A stretch of 64,000 nucleotides of DNA from contig NZ_CP084752.1 in assembly GCF_020535545.1 (NCBI RefSeq), forward strand, positions 1,347,501-1,411,500. Reading direction: 5' to 3'. The number at the start of each line of letters is the position of its first letter. The stretch's first letter is position 1. Under the pieces are notes generated by a model. It was not told the DNA's origin, ran no database searches, and saw only the letters and a list, made by a program, of their open reading frames with translations. Origin of the DNA: Roseateles sp. XES5. Its GTDB lineage: Bacteria; Pseudomonadota; Alphaproteobacteria; Rhizobiales; Rhizobiaceae. The position numbers and the translations under genes are program-made. Below, one piece after another: positions 1-7,780 of the stretch.

Positions 1-1425
1 AATGTGATGCAGTACCCGGTGGCCGTGGCCGCCGTCCTGCGCGCCGGCCTGGTGGTGGTGAACGTCAACCCGCTCTACACCCCGCGCGAGCTGGAGCACC
101 AGCTCAAGGATGCCGGTGCCAAGGCCATCGTCATCCTGGAGAACTTCGCGGCTACGCTGCAGCAGTGCATTGCCAACACCCCGGTCAAGCATGTGCTGCT
201 GGCCTCCATGGGCGAGATGCTGGGCTTCCCCAAGGGCCTGATCGTCAACTACGTGGTGCGCAAGGTGAAGAAGCTGGTGCCGGCCTTCGAGCTGCCCGGA
301 CACATCGCCTTCAAGCAGGTGATGGCCGAGGGCGCGCGCGGCACCGTCAAGCCGACCGCCATCGTTCCCTCCGACACCGCCTTCCTGCAATATACCGGCG
401 GCACGACGGGCGTTTCCAAGGGCGCGACGCTGACCCATTCCAACCTGCTCTCCAACATGGAGCAGATCAAGCTGTGGATCGAGCCGACCTTCCGCATCAA
501 GAAGCGGCCGGACCAGCTCACCTTCGTGTGCGCGCTGCCGCTCTACCATATCTTCGCCTTGACGGTGAACGGGCTCGCCGGTATCGCGCTCGGCGGCCAC
601 AACGTGCTGATCGCCAATCCGCGCGACATTCCGGCCTTCGTCAAGGAACTGGCAAAGATCCGTACCCACATCTTCCCGGGCCTCAACACGCTGTTCAACG
701 CGCTGATGAACAATCCCGACTTCGCCAAGCTCGATTTCTCCGAGCTCGTGCTGACGCTCGGCGGCGGCATGGCGGTGCAGCAGGCCACGGCCGAGAAGTG
801 GCTCAAGATCACCGGCTGCCCGGTGGTGGAAGGCTACGGGCTCTCCGAGACCTCGCCGGTGGCCACGGTGAACCGCGTGGACGTGCACGACTTCACCGGC
901 TCCATCGGCCTGCCCGTGCCCAACACCGAGATCGCGATCCGCGACGACGATGGGCGCGACATGCCCCTGGGCGAGCGCGGTGAGATCTGCATCCGCGGCC
1001 CCCAGGTGATGGCCGGCTACTGGAACCGCCCGGATGAGACCGCCAAGGTCATGTACGAGGACGGCTTCTTCAAGAGCGGGGACATCGGCGTGATGGACGA
1101 GCAGGGCTACGTCCGCATCGTCGACCGCAAGAAGGACATGATCCTGGTCTCCGGCTTCAATGTGTACCCCAACGAGGTTGAGCAGGTGGTGAATCTCCAT
1201 CCGGGCGTGCTGGAGTGCGCCGCCGTGGGCGTGCCGGACGCGCGCTCGGGCGAGGCGGTCAAGCTCTATGTGGTCAAGAAGGACCCAGCCCTGGACGAGG
1301 CCCAGGTGCGCGCCTTCTGCGAGGCCAATCTGACCGGCTACAAGCGGCCCAAGATCGTGGAGTTCCGCACCGAGCTGCCCAAGACCCCGGTGGGCAAGAT
1401 CCTGCGCAAGGATCTCCGGGGCTGA
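1..1425 (+). CDS. fadD: Long-chain-fatty-acid-CoA ligase (partial, N-terminus outside window)
   Basis: The frame is open from base 1, so roughly the first 85-90 residues of a normal ~560-residue FadD lie outside the window. The enzyme activates free fatty acids with ATP and CoA at the inner face of the membrane. The AMP-binding signature YTGGTTGVSKG lies at about bases 391-423, GYGLSETSP at about 832-860 and the C-terminal hinge and lysine region DRKKDMILVSGFNVYP at about 1123-1170, ending TPVGKILRKDL as in this family. fadD beside pgi is the order I know from Sinorhizobium. Codon use is uneven: about 1-300 and 780-1425 are dominated by CTG and GTG, unlike the middle. Confidence 0.93.
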   Translation, partial: NVMQYPVAVAAVLRAGLVVVNVNPLYTPRELEHQLKDAGAKAIVILENFAATLQQCIANTPVKHVLLASMGEMLGFPKGLIVNYVVRKVKKLVPAFELPGHIAFKQVMAEGARGTVKPTAIVPSDTAFLQYTGGTTGVSKGATLTHSNLLSNMEQIKLWIEPTFRIKKRPDQLTFVCALPLYHIFALTVNGLAGIALGGHNVLIANPRDIPAFVKELAKIRTHIFPGLNTLFNALMNNPDFAKLDFSELVLTLGGGMAVQQATAEKWLKITGCPVVEGYGLSETSPVATVNRVDVHDFTGSIGLPVPNTEIAIRDDDGRDMPLGERGEICIRGPQVMAGYWNRPDETAKVMYEDGFFKSGDIGVMDEQGYVRIVDRKKDMILVSGFNVYPNEVEQVVNLHPGVLECAAVGVPDARSGEAVKLYVVKKDPALDEAQVRAFCEANLTGYKRPKIVEFRTELPKTPVGKILRKDLRG

Positions 1426-1437
1426 ACGCAGCCCCGG
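1416..1437 (+). terminator. Hairpin overlapping the fadD stop codon
   Basis: A perfect 9-bp stem CCGGGGCTG/CAGCCCCGG with loop AACG contains the fadD TGA at 1423-1425. A run of T begins only about 14 bases later (1452-1457), so termination is plausible but not textbook. Confidence 0.5.
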
Positions 1438-1451
1438 TTAAACCGATTTAA
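1438..1451. promoter_or_regulatory. LacI-type palindromic operator candidate upstream of pgi
   Basis: TTAAACCGATTTAA is a 12-of-14 palindrome with a central CG, which is the shape of LacI-family operators. It stands out as AT-rich in GC-rich DNA, 87 bases before the pgi start. Twelve of 14 positions match the palindrome before the fructokinase gene (5281-5296). The regulator is not in this window. Confidence 0.45.
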
Positions 1452-1538
1452 TTTTTTCGCCATATGGCGTTTGCGGTCTTGATTTGGGCGTGCCAAAGCG
1501 ACTAGCTAGGGCATCGTCCAAAGCCAGGGAAGACGCCG

Positions 1539-3164
1539 ATGAACGCGCTTGTCGATAAGCTGAAATCCATCGTCCGCGATACCAACGCCACAGACATAAG
1601 GGGCGCCTTCGCGGCCGATCCCGCGCGGTTCTCCCGCTACAGCACCACATTCGACGATTTCCTCTTCGACTATTCCAAATGCGCGGTGAACGACGCCGTG
1701 CTCGACGCACTGGAAGCGCTGGCCAGGGACGCCGGCGTCGAGAAGAAGCGCGACGCCATGTTCGCCGGCGAGATCATCAACATCACGGAAGAGCGCGCGG
1801 TGCTGCACACGGCGCTACGCAATCGCGCCAACACGCCCGTCTTGGTCGACGGCAAGGACGTGATGCCCGACGTCAACGCCGTTCTCTCGGCGATGGGCGA
1901 CTTCGCCGAAAACATCCGCTCCGGCGCGCTGAAAGGCGCGACGGGCAAGGCGATCACCGACGTCGTCAATATCGGCATCGGCGGTTCGGATCTCGGCCCG
2001 GTCATGGCGACGCTGGCGCTCGCCCCCTTCCATGACGGCCCGCGGCTGCACTTCGTTTCCAATATCGACGGCGCCCATATCGCCGACACGCTGAAGCTGG
2101 TGGATGCAGAGACGACGCTGTTCATCGTCGCCTCCAAGACCTTCACCACCATCGAGACGATGACCAATGCCGCGACGGCGCGCAAATTCATCGCCGATGC
2201 GCTGGGCGAGGCGGCCGTCGGCCACCATTTTTGCGCAGTCTCGACGGCGCTCGACAAGGTCGCGGCCTTCGGCATCGACGCGGCCCGCGTCTTCGGCTTC
2301 TGGGATTGGGTCGGCGGACGCTATTCGATCTGGTCGGCCATCGGCCTGCCGCTGATGATTGCCATCGGCAAGGCGGACTTCGCCGAATTCCTTTCCGGCG
2401 GCCATGCCATCGACAGACATTTCCGCGAGGCGCCGATCCGGCAGAACATCCCGATGCTGCTCGGTCTCATCGGCTACTATCACCGCAACGTGCTGAACTA
2501 CCCTTCGCGCGCCATCCTGCCCTATGACCAGCGCCTGTCGCGCTTCCCGGCCTACCTCCAGCAGCTCGACATGGAATCGAACGGCAAGTCCGTGACCATC
2601 GACAGCAAGCCCGTCGAGGGCAAGACCAGCCCGGTGGTCTGGGGCGAGGCCGGCACCAATGGCCAGCACGCCTTCTACCAGCTCATCCACCAGGGCACCT
2701 CGGTCATTCCGACCGAATTCATGATCGCGGCGAACGGCCACGAGAAGGCGCTGCGCCACCAGCACCAGCTGCTCATCGCCAATTGCCTTGCGCAGTCGGA
2801 AGCGCTGATGAAGGGTCGCACGCTCGAAGAGGCCAAGGCACAGCTCACCTCCAAGGGCATGGACGAGGCGAAGGCCGACAGGATCGCGCCGCACCGCGTC
2901 TTCTCCGGCAACCGCCCGTCGATCACCATGACCTATGACAGCCTGACGCCCTTCGCGCTCGGCCGGCTGATCGCGCTCTACGAGCACCGCGTCTTCGTTA
3001 CCGGCGCGCTCTGGGGCATCAACAGCTTTGACCAATGGGGCGTGGAGCTGGGCAAGGAACTGGCGACCGGCCTGCTTCCGGTCGTCGAGGGCAAGGAGAG
3101 CGCGGCCGGGCACGATTCCTCGACGGCGGGTCTCGTCGCGGCACTGCTGAAGGCGGCCAGGTAA
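1539..3164 (+). CDS. pgi: Glucose-6-phosphate isomerase
   Basis: Cytosolic interconversion of glucose-6-phosphate and fructose-6-phosphate; 541 residues, normal for bacterial Pgi. Family motifs are visible: [11 protein letters not shown] near residue 145, [10 protein letters not shown] near 200, and the signature around [12 protein letters not shown] near 340. The start ATG follows AGGGAAGACGCCG. In rhizobia, which mostly use the Entner-Doudoroff route, Pgi feeds fructose-derived sugar phosphate back to glucose-6-phosphate. This fits the nearby fructokinase on the other strand and the shared operator-like palindrome. A short hairpin, GCCAGGT/ACCTGGC, covers the stop codon (3156-3174). Confidence 0.97.
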   Translation: MNALVDKLKSIVRDTNATDIRGAFAADPARFSRYSTTFDDFLFDYSKCAVNDAVLDALEALARDAGVEKKRDAMFAGEIINITEERAVLHTALRNRANTPVLVDGKDVMPDVNAVLSAMGDFAENIRSGALKGATGKAITDVVNIGIGGSDLGPVMATLALAPFHDGPRLHFVSNIDGAHIADTLKLVDAETTLFIVASKTFTTIETMTNAATARKFIADALGEAAVGHHFCAVSTALDKVAAFGIDAARVFGFWDWVGGRYSIWSAIGLPLMIAIGKADFAEFLSGGHAIDRHFREAPIRQNIPMLLGLIGYYHRNVLNYPSRAILPYDQRLSRFPAYLQQLDMESNGKSVTIDSKPVEGKTSPVVWGEAGTNGQHAFYQLIHQGTSVIPTEFMIAANGHEKALRHQHQLLIANCLAQSEALMKGRTLEEAKAQLTSKGMDEAKADRIAPHRVFSGNRPSITMTYDSLTPFALGRLIALYEHRVFVTGALWGINSFDQWGVELGKELATGLLPVVEGKESAAGHDSSTAGLVAALLKAAR

Positions 3165-3182
3165 AAGACCTGGCGAAAGCGC

Positions 3183-4268
3183 TCAGCGCAGGCTGAGGCG
3201 GCGTGCCGCGAAGGCATCGCGCGGCACGCGGGTCAGGTTTCCGAAGAATTCACGGGCGCAGGCGCGCCAGCTATAGGCCATGGCGCGGCCACGGGCGACG
3301 TCCTTCGGGATGTCGAGCGCGGCAAGCGCCGCCGCCCGCAGATCTTCCGAGAGCACACCGCCCTCGCCCAGCACGTCGCGCGGGGCGGTGACCGGGAAGG
3401 CGGCAACGGGAACGCCGCTTGCCAGAGCTTCCAGCATTACATTGCCGAAGGTGTCCGTGCGGCTCGGAAAGACGAAGGCGTCGGCGGAGGCATAGATCGA
3501 CGCCAGGTCCTCGCCCACCTTGCGGCCGAGGAAATGCACGTCGGGATAGCGCTGGCGCAGCATGGCAAGGTCCGGCCCGTCGCCGACGACGACCTTGCTG
3601 CCCGGCAGGTCGAGCGCGAGGAAGGCCGGCAGGTTCTTTTCCACCGCGACGCGCCCGACATTGAGGAAGATCGGCCGCGGCAGGCCGAGATCGCGGCGCC
3701 TCGCCGGATCGAACAGTTTCGTATCCACCCCGCGCGACCAGCGCTTGATGCGCACGAAGCCGCGTGCCGCCATTTCCGCGCCGAGCGACTTGGTGGCCAC
3801 CATCATGCCTTCGCCGGAATTGTGAAAGCGTCGCAGCCACCAGTAACTGAGGCTTTCCGGTATGGGCAGGCGCGCGCTGATGAATTCGGGAAAACGCGTG
3901 TGATAGGCCGTGGTGAAGGGCAGCCGGCGCTTGAGGCAGGCGCGCCGCGCCGCCATGCCGAGCGGACCTTCCGTGGAGATGTGGATGTAGTCAGGCGCGA
4001 CGGCTTCGATCTCGGCCAGCACCTTGCGGCTCGATGCGATGGCGAGGCGGATTTCCGGATAGGACGGCAGCGGGATCGTCGCGAACTTCTCCGGCGTCAG
4101 GAAGACGACGTCGACGCCCTCTTCCGCCATGGAGCGGGCCAGTTCCTCCAGCGTGTGGACGACGCCGTTCAGCTGGGGCCGCCAGGCATCCGTGACGACG
4201 AGAATGGTGGGCGCCCGGCCATCCGGCCGGTCGGGGACGAACGAATCTGAGGTGGCGTGGTCGAGCAT
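3183..4268 (-). CDS. Glycosyltransferase, GT4 family (GT-B fold)
   Basis: Predicted 361-residue retaining glycosyltransferase. The N-terminal domain has VVTDAWRPQLNGVVHTLEEL, typical of mannosyl/glucosyl transferases that act on lipids, and AYHTRFPEF. The C-terminal domain has FLNVGRVAVEKNLPAFLAL and the donor-site segment FPSRTDTFGNVMLEALASG with the E-x7-E arrangement. No signal peptide or membrane span is obvious, so it is probably cytosolic or peripheral at the membrane. An upstream ATG at 4283 is possible; 4268 was preferred because AAAGGGG precedes it. The substrate is not inferable from sequence. It is convergent with pgi, 18 bases away. Confidence 0.85.
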   Translation of the reverse strand: MLDHATSDSFVPDRPDGRAPTILVVTDAWRPQLNGVVHTLEELARSMAEEGVDVVFLTPEKFATIPLPSYPEIRLAIASSRKVLAEIEAVAPDYIHISTEGPLGMAARRACLKRRLPFTTAYHTRFPEFISARLPIPESLSYWWLRRFHNSGEGMMVATKSLGAEMAARGFVRIKRWSRGVDTKLFDPARRRDLGLPRPIFLNVGRVAVEKNLPAFLALDLPGSKVVVGDGPDLAMLRQRYPDVHFLGRKVGEDLASIYASADAFVFPSRTDTFGNVMLEALASGVPVAAFPVTAPRDVLGEGGVLSEDLRAAALAALDIPKDVARGRAMAYSWRACAREFFGNLTRVPRDAFAARRLSLR

Positions 4269-4331
4269 GGCCCCTTTGACCATGCGGCGATGACAGGCGA
4301 ATGAAGGCGGTCGCTCGTTTCCGGCAGAGCC

Positions 4332-5261
4332 TCAGCCGAGGCCGATTTCCTTTGCCCAGGGCGGATTGGCGCCGGCGCGGGAGACCGTGACGGCGGCGGC
4401 CTTGGCGCCGAGCGCCAGAACCTTGGCGATCTGCTCCTCGCTCAGCCTGCCGACCTGCTCCTTGGTGAGCAGGTTCTGCATCTTCAACGAGGCGAGCACG
4501 CCGGCATCGAACGTGTCGCCGGCGCCGACCGTATCGACCACCGTCACGCGCTCGCTCGGCACCGTGACCTTGTGGCCGGCGGTATAGCCGACCGCGCCTT
4601 CCGCGCCGCGCGTGACGACGACGAGCTTGGCGCCGTGGTGCAGCCAGTAGCGGGCCAGCGCATCCTCATCCCCCTCGAGGCCGAACCAGGCAAGGTCCTC
4701 GTCGGAGAACTTCACGATATCGGCCTTGGCCGCCATGCGGCGGATGCGGGCCATATGCGCGTCCTTGTCCTTGATGAAGCCGGGACGGATGTTGGGGTCG
4801 AGCGAGATGACGCGCTTGTCGTGCTCGCGCATCAGCAGCGCCTCGTAGGTCGAGCCGCAGGGTTCCGGGATGAGGCTGATGGCGCCGAAATGCAGCGCCT
4901 CGCAATCCGCGCCGAGCACCGGAAGCTCGGCCTCGGTGATCATGCGACCGGCGGTGCCCTCGTCGTAGAAGGCATAGGTCGCATGGCCGTTCACCAGCTT
5001 GACGAAGGCGACCGTGGTGGGACGCGAGAGCGTTGCGCAATAGCTGTAGTCGACGCCGCTTTCCCCCAGCGTCTTGCGCAGGATGTCGCCCATCATGTCG
5101 TCGGAGAGGCCGGTGAAGAAACCCGTGGGCACGCCGAGGCGGCCAAGCGCGATCGCGGTGTTGAAGATCGCCCCGCCGGCATAGGGCGCATAGGCGTCCT
5201 CGCCGAGCGTCGTCGTCCGCGGCAGCATGTCGATCAGCGCTTCACCACAACACAGGATCAT
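4332..5261 (-). CDS. frk: Fructokinase (PfkB-family carbohydrate kinase)
   Basis: 309 residues of the ribokinase/PfkB fold. The N-terminal GEALIDMLP segment is typical of fructokinases. GGAIFNTAIALGRLG forms the sugar-binding lid region, and the C-terminal PfkB signature DTVGAGDTFDAG carries the catalytic Asp. It would phosphorylate fructose to fructose-6-phosphate, the substrate of Pgi. The start is the ATG at 5261, seven bases after GGAGG; an in-frame TTG three bases earlier is less likely. A LacI-like palindrome lies just upstream. Fructose is the most likely substrate, but related sugars cannot be excluded. Confidence 0.87.
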   Translation of the reverse strand: MILCCGEALIDMLPRTTTLGEDAYAPYAGGAIFNTAIALGRLGVPTGFFTGLSDDMMGDILRKTLGESGVDYSYCATLSRPTTVAFVKLVNGHATYAFYDEGTAGRMITEAELPVLGADCEALHFGAISLIPEPCGSTYEALLMREHDKRVISLDPNIRPGFIKDKDAHMARIRRMAAKADIVKFSDEDLAWFGLEGDEDALARYWLHHGAKLVVVTRGAEGAVGYTAGHKVTVPSERVTVVDTVGAGDTFDAGVLASLKMQNLLTKEQVGRLSEEQIAKVLALGAKAAAVTVSRAGANPPWAKEIGLG

Positions 5262-5280
5262 CAACGTTCCTCCAGCCAGA

Positions 5281-5296
5281 TTTCAATCGATTTAAA
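5281..5296. promoter_or_regulatory. LacI-type palindromic operator candidate upstream of fructokinase
   Basis: TTTCAATCGATTTAAA is a 14-of-16 palindrome centred on CG. It sits immediately upstream of the ribosome-binding site of the minus-strand fructokinase gene. Its inner 14 bases match the pgi palindrome (1438-1451) at 12 positions, which suggests one regulator for both genes. Confidence 0.5.
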
Positions 5297-5324
5297 CGAA
5301 TGCCACCCAAAGCGCCAGCGGTTT

Positions 5325-6023
5325 TTACGCGGTCGGCAGTTCCGCCACGCCGCCATGGGCGGCGGACCAGACGAGCGGCGCATCGAAGAAGGCTTCGACG
5401 GAGGCGAGCGTCGCATCGTCGAACAGCTTTTCCTGCCGGGCGACGGCCAGCACGTCACGCCAGGTGGCGATGTGGTGCAGCTTGACGCCGCCGTTGACAT
5501 AGCGCGCCTCGGCTTCCTTGAAGATGCCGTAGTAGAAGAGCGACATGCCGTGGTCGACGACGCCGCCGGCCGCACGGATCGCGTCGATGAAGGTGAACAT
5601 CGAGCCGCCGACGGTGACGAGATCCTCGATGACCAGCACGCGCGCGCCTTCCGGCATCACGCCCTCGATCTGCGCGTTGCGGCCATGGCCCTTGGGCTTC
5701 TTGCGCACATAGATCATCGGCAGGCCGAGGCGGTCGGCGAGCAGTGCTGCAAAGGGAATGCCGGCCGTCTCGCCGCCGGCGATGACGTCGAAGCGCTCGA
5801 AGCCGGCATTGCGCGTGATGGTCGCGGCGGCGAAATCCATGATCGCCGAGCGGATGCGCGGATAGGACAGCAGCTTGCGGCAATCCATGTAGACCGGGGA
5901 GGCCATGCCGGAGGCCAGCTTGTAGGGCTCTTCCGGGCGGAAATGCACCGCCTTGATCTCCCAGAGCATGCGGGCCATCAGCTCCGCCATCACGTTTCGG
6001 TCCGGAAAGGAATTGGAAAACAT
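5325..6023 (-). CDS. pyrE: Orotate phosphoribosyltransferase
   Basis: 232 residues, the usual size in rhizobia. It converts orotate and PRPP to orotidine-5-phosphate in pyrimidine synthesis. The PRPP-binding segment [14 protein letters not shown] near residue 125 and the flexible-loop [15 protein letters not shown] are intact. The start at 6023 ([10 protein letters not shown]) was chosen because GGGAG precedes it at good spacing and it matches the conserved N-terminus. The gene lies 63 bases upstream of fructokinase on the same strand, but the operator in the gap argues that fructokinase has its own promoter. Confidence 0.95.
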   Translation of the reverse strand: MFSNSFPDRNVMAELMARMLWEIKAVHFRPEEPYKLASGMASPVYMDCRKLLSYPRIRSAIMDFAAATITRNAGFERFDVIAGGETAGIPFAALLADRLGLPMIYVRKKPKGHGRNAQIEGVMPEGARVLVIEDLVTVGGSMFTFIDAIRAAGGVVDHGMSLFYYGIFKEAEARYVNGGVKLHHIATWRDVLAVARQEKLFDDATLASVEAFFDAPLVWSAAHGGVAELPTA

Positions 6024-6095
6024 CGGCATCTCCCGCATGACTGTCTTGCCTGCGCATAGCAGCAAGAGCGGCGGCTTTCCAGCGTTCCGGCAACG

Positions 6096-6127
6096 AAAAA
6101 CCCTCCCCGGCGGACCGGAGAGGGTTT
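6096..6127 (-). terminator. Intrinsic terminator downstream of doxX
   Basis: Read on the minus strand, AAACCCTC and GAGGGTTT form an outer stem with an inner CCGG/CCGG pairing, followed by a T run. It separates the minus-strand DoxX gene from pyrE. Confidence 0.7.
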
Positions 6128-6152
6128 CTGAAGGATCGGATGTCGGTCCGGC

Positions 6153-6581
6153 TCAGGCGGCGCCGCGGCGGGCGTCGAGCGAGATGGAGCCCGGGCCGAA
6201 GGCGGCGAGCACGAGGAAGCCGCCGGCAATGGTGATGTTCTTCCACATCATCAGGCCGTTGAAGACGGTAAGCAGGCCATTGGCGCCTTCCGGGAAATCC
6301 GGGATGGCGATCGGGCCGCTGTGGAAGACGAAGGCGGTGAAGACGCTGAAGGCAGCGAGAAGATAGGCGGCGATGCGCGTCTGGAAGCCGACGAGCACGA
6401 AGAGGCCGGCGACGAGTTCGAAGATGCCTGCGAGATAAGCGAGCGCGGTGGCGGCCGGAAGGCCCGCACCGGCGATCATGCCGGCGGTGCCCGACGGATC
6501 GATCAGCTTCGGATAGCCGGCGGTGATGAACATGAGGGCGAGGAGGATGCGTCCGACGAGGACGACGGCGTTCTGCTGCAT
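6153..6581 (-). CDS. DoxX family membrane protein
   Basis: 142 residues with about four hydrophobic segments (residues ~8-25, 45-65, 72-92, 105-125). The family start pattern VGRILLALMFITAGYPKL is present. DoxX-like proteins are small inner-membrane proteins often linked to redox or thiol stress; the exact activity is unknown. The start at 6581 follows AGGAGC at eight bases. The gene is divergent from a small secreted protein. The space between them carries an array of GAAC/GTTC half-sites that could bind a shared regulator. Confidence 0.85.
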   Translation of the reverse strand: MQQNAVVLVGRILLALMFITAGYPKLIDPSGTAGMIAGAGLPAATALAYLAGIFELVAGLFVLVGFQTRIAAYLLAAFSVFTAFVFHSGPIAIPDFPEGANGLLTVFNGLMMWKNITIAGGFLVLAAFGPGSISLDARRGAA

Positions 6582-6672
6582 GAAAAAAGCTCCTGAGGCT
6601 TCAAGCGTTTGTGGTGGCAAAGAGATATCAGCTTCCCGCCGTCAAACTAGACGGCCGATCAGAAGACAGATC

Positions 6673-6719
6673 GTTCGCTATTAGTGAACAACACCTGTTC
6701 CCGATGGAACAGAATGAAC
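6673..6719. promoter_or_regulatory. Array of alternating GTTC/GAAC half-sites between doxX and a small secreted protein gene
   Basis: GTTC at 6673 (read with its flank), GAAC at 6686, GTTC at 6697, GAAC at 6707 and GAAC at 6716 form successive small palindromes, for example GAACA-N5-TGTTC and TGTTC-N6-GAACA. The spacing is close to one helical turn. Likely operator DNA; the binding protein is unknown. Confidence 0.4.
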
Positions 6720-6773
6720 GACCCCGTCATGCGACAAGGGCTCATCCCACCCCGCCTTCCCGCCGGAGACGTC

Positions 6774-6962
6774 ATGCGCCACACCCTTCTCGCCCTTGCC
6801 CTTGCCGCCGCCTCCCTCGCCTTCACCTCTTCCGGCCATGCGGGCAACAGCTATGGCGAAGGCTATTACGGCCATTACCAGCAGAACTGCATCACCAAGC
6901 GCATCCGCACCGCCGACGCCTATGGCCGCTCCGTCACCAAGCGCGTGCGCATCTGCCAGTAA
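6774..6962 (+). CDS. Small secreted protein of unknown function
   Basis: 62 residues beginning MRHTLLALALAAASLAF, a clear Sec signal peptide with probable cleavage after GHA near residue 25. The mature part is about 37 residues, rich in Tyr and Gly at its start and in basic residues later, with two cysteines (QQNCITKR and RICQ) that could form a disulfide in the periplasm. The start ATG is preceded by CCGGAGACGTC. No family is recognised. It is divergent from doxX. Confidence 0.65.
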   Translation: MRHTLLALALAAASLAFTSSGHAGNSYGEGYYGHYQQNCITKRIRTADAYGRSVTKRVRICQ

Positions 6963-7063
6963 GCCCCCGAAACGCTCCGTTCTTTTCTGTTGCAAGCGCC
7001 CGGCGGCTGGGCGAAGATTTCGCCCGAGCGGCGCCCTGTATCGGCGGCCGGGGGAAACCGGAT

Positions 7064-7768
7064 ATGAACGAGATCAACAAGAGTGCCGCGTTCTGGCGTT
7101 CTTTTCCGATTTTCGAGGGGTTCAGCAAGGAAACGATCGGCGAGATCGCCGGCATTGCGACCTATCGCAAGTGGCCGGCCGGTGCGGTGATCTTCCAGCG
7201 CGGCGACGACGGCACCTATCTCATCGTGCTCGTTTCCGGCCGCATCAAGCTCTCCCTCATCACGCCGCAGGGCAAGGAACTGTCGCTGCGCCAGCTTGAA
7301 CCCGGCGCGGTGCTCGGCGAAATGGCGATCCTCGACGGCCAGCCGCGCTCGGCGGATGCCACCGCGGCCGTGGCGACGGAAGGCTATGTCATCGCCAAGC
7401 GCGACTTCCTCGATCTCATCTCCCGCAACCCCACCGCCGCGCAGGCGATCATCCATTATCTCTGCACCAAGCTGCGCGAGACGACGGAGCAACTGGAAAC
7501 CATCGCGCTCTACGATCTCGACGCGCGCGTCGCCCGCTTCTTCCTGGCGACGCTACGTTCGATCCACGGCGAGGACCTGCCGGACAGCGCCAATCTCCAG
7601 CTCTCCCTCAGCCAGACGGAGATCGCCGGCATCCTCGGGGCCAGCCGGCCAAAGATCAATCGCTCGATCCTCGTGCTGGAAGAGGCCGGCGCCATCCGCC
7701 GCAACGACGGCATCATCCATTGCCATATCGGCCGGCTGCTGACGATTGCCGAGCCGGATGACGACTAG
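7064..7768 (+). CDS. Crp/Fnr-family transcriptional regulator
   Basis: 234 residues. The N-terminal cyclic-nucleotide domain (about 15-130) has a phosphate-binding cassette with GE at residues 85-86 and RSA at 95-97 (GEMAILDGQPRSADATA), the pattern of true cAMP binders. A C-terminal winged helix-turn-helix (about 165-225) contains SQTEIAGILGASRPKINRSI. No cysteine cluster is seen, so it is not an Fnr-type oxygen sensor. Only 12 bases separate it from the CHASE2 adenylate cyclase gene downstream. The pair reads as a cAMP producer with its own receptor. Confidence 0.88.
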   Translation: MNEINKSAAFWRSFPIFEGFSKETIGEIAGIATYRKWPAGAVIFQRGDDGTYLIVLVSGRIKLSLITPQGKELSLRQLEPGAVLGEMAILDGQPRSADATAAVATEGYVIAKRDFLDLISRNPTAAQAIIHYLCTKLRETTEQLETIALYDLDARVARFFLATLRSIHGEDLPDSANLQLSLSQTEIAGILGASRPKINRSILVLEEAGAIRRNDGIIHCHIGRLLTIAEPDDD

Positions 7769-7780
7769 GCCGCCGCCTAG

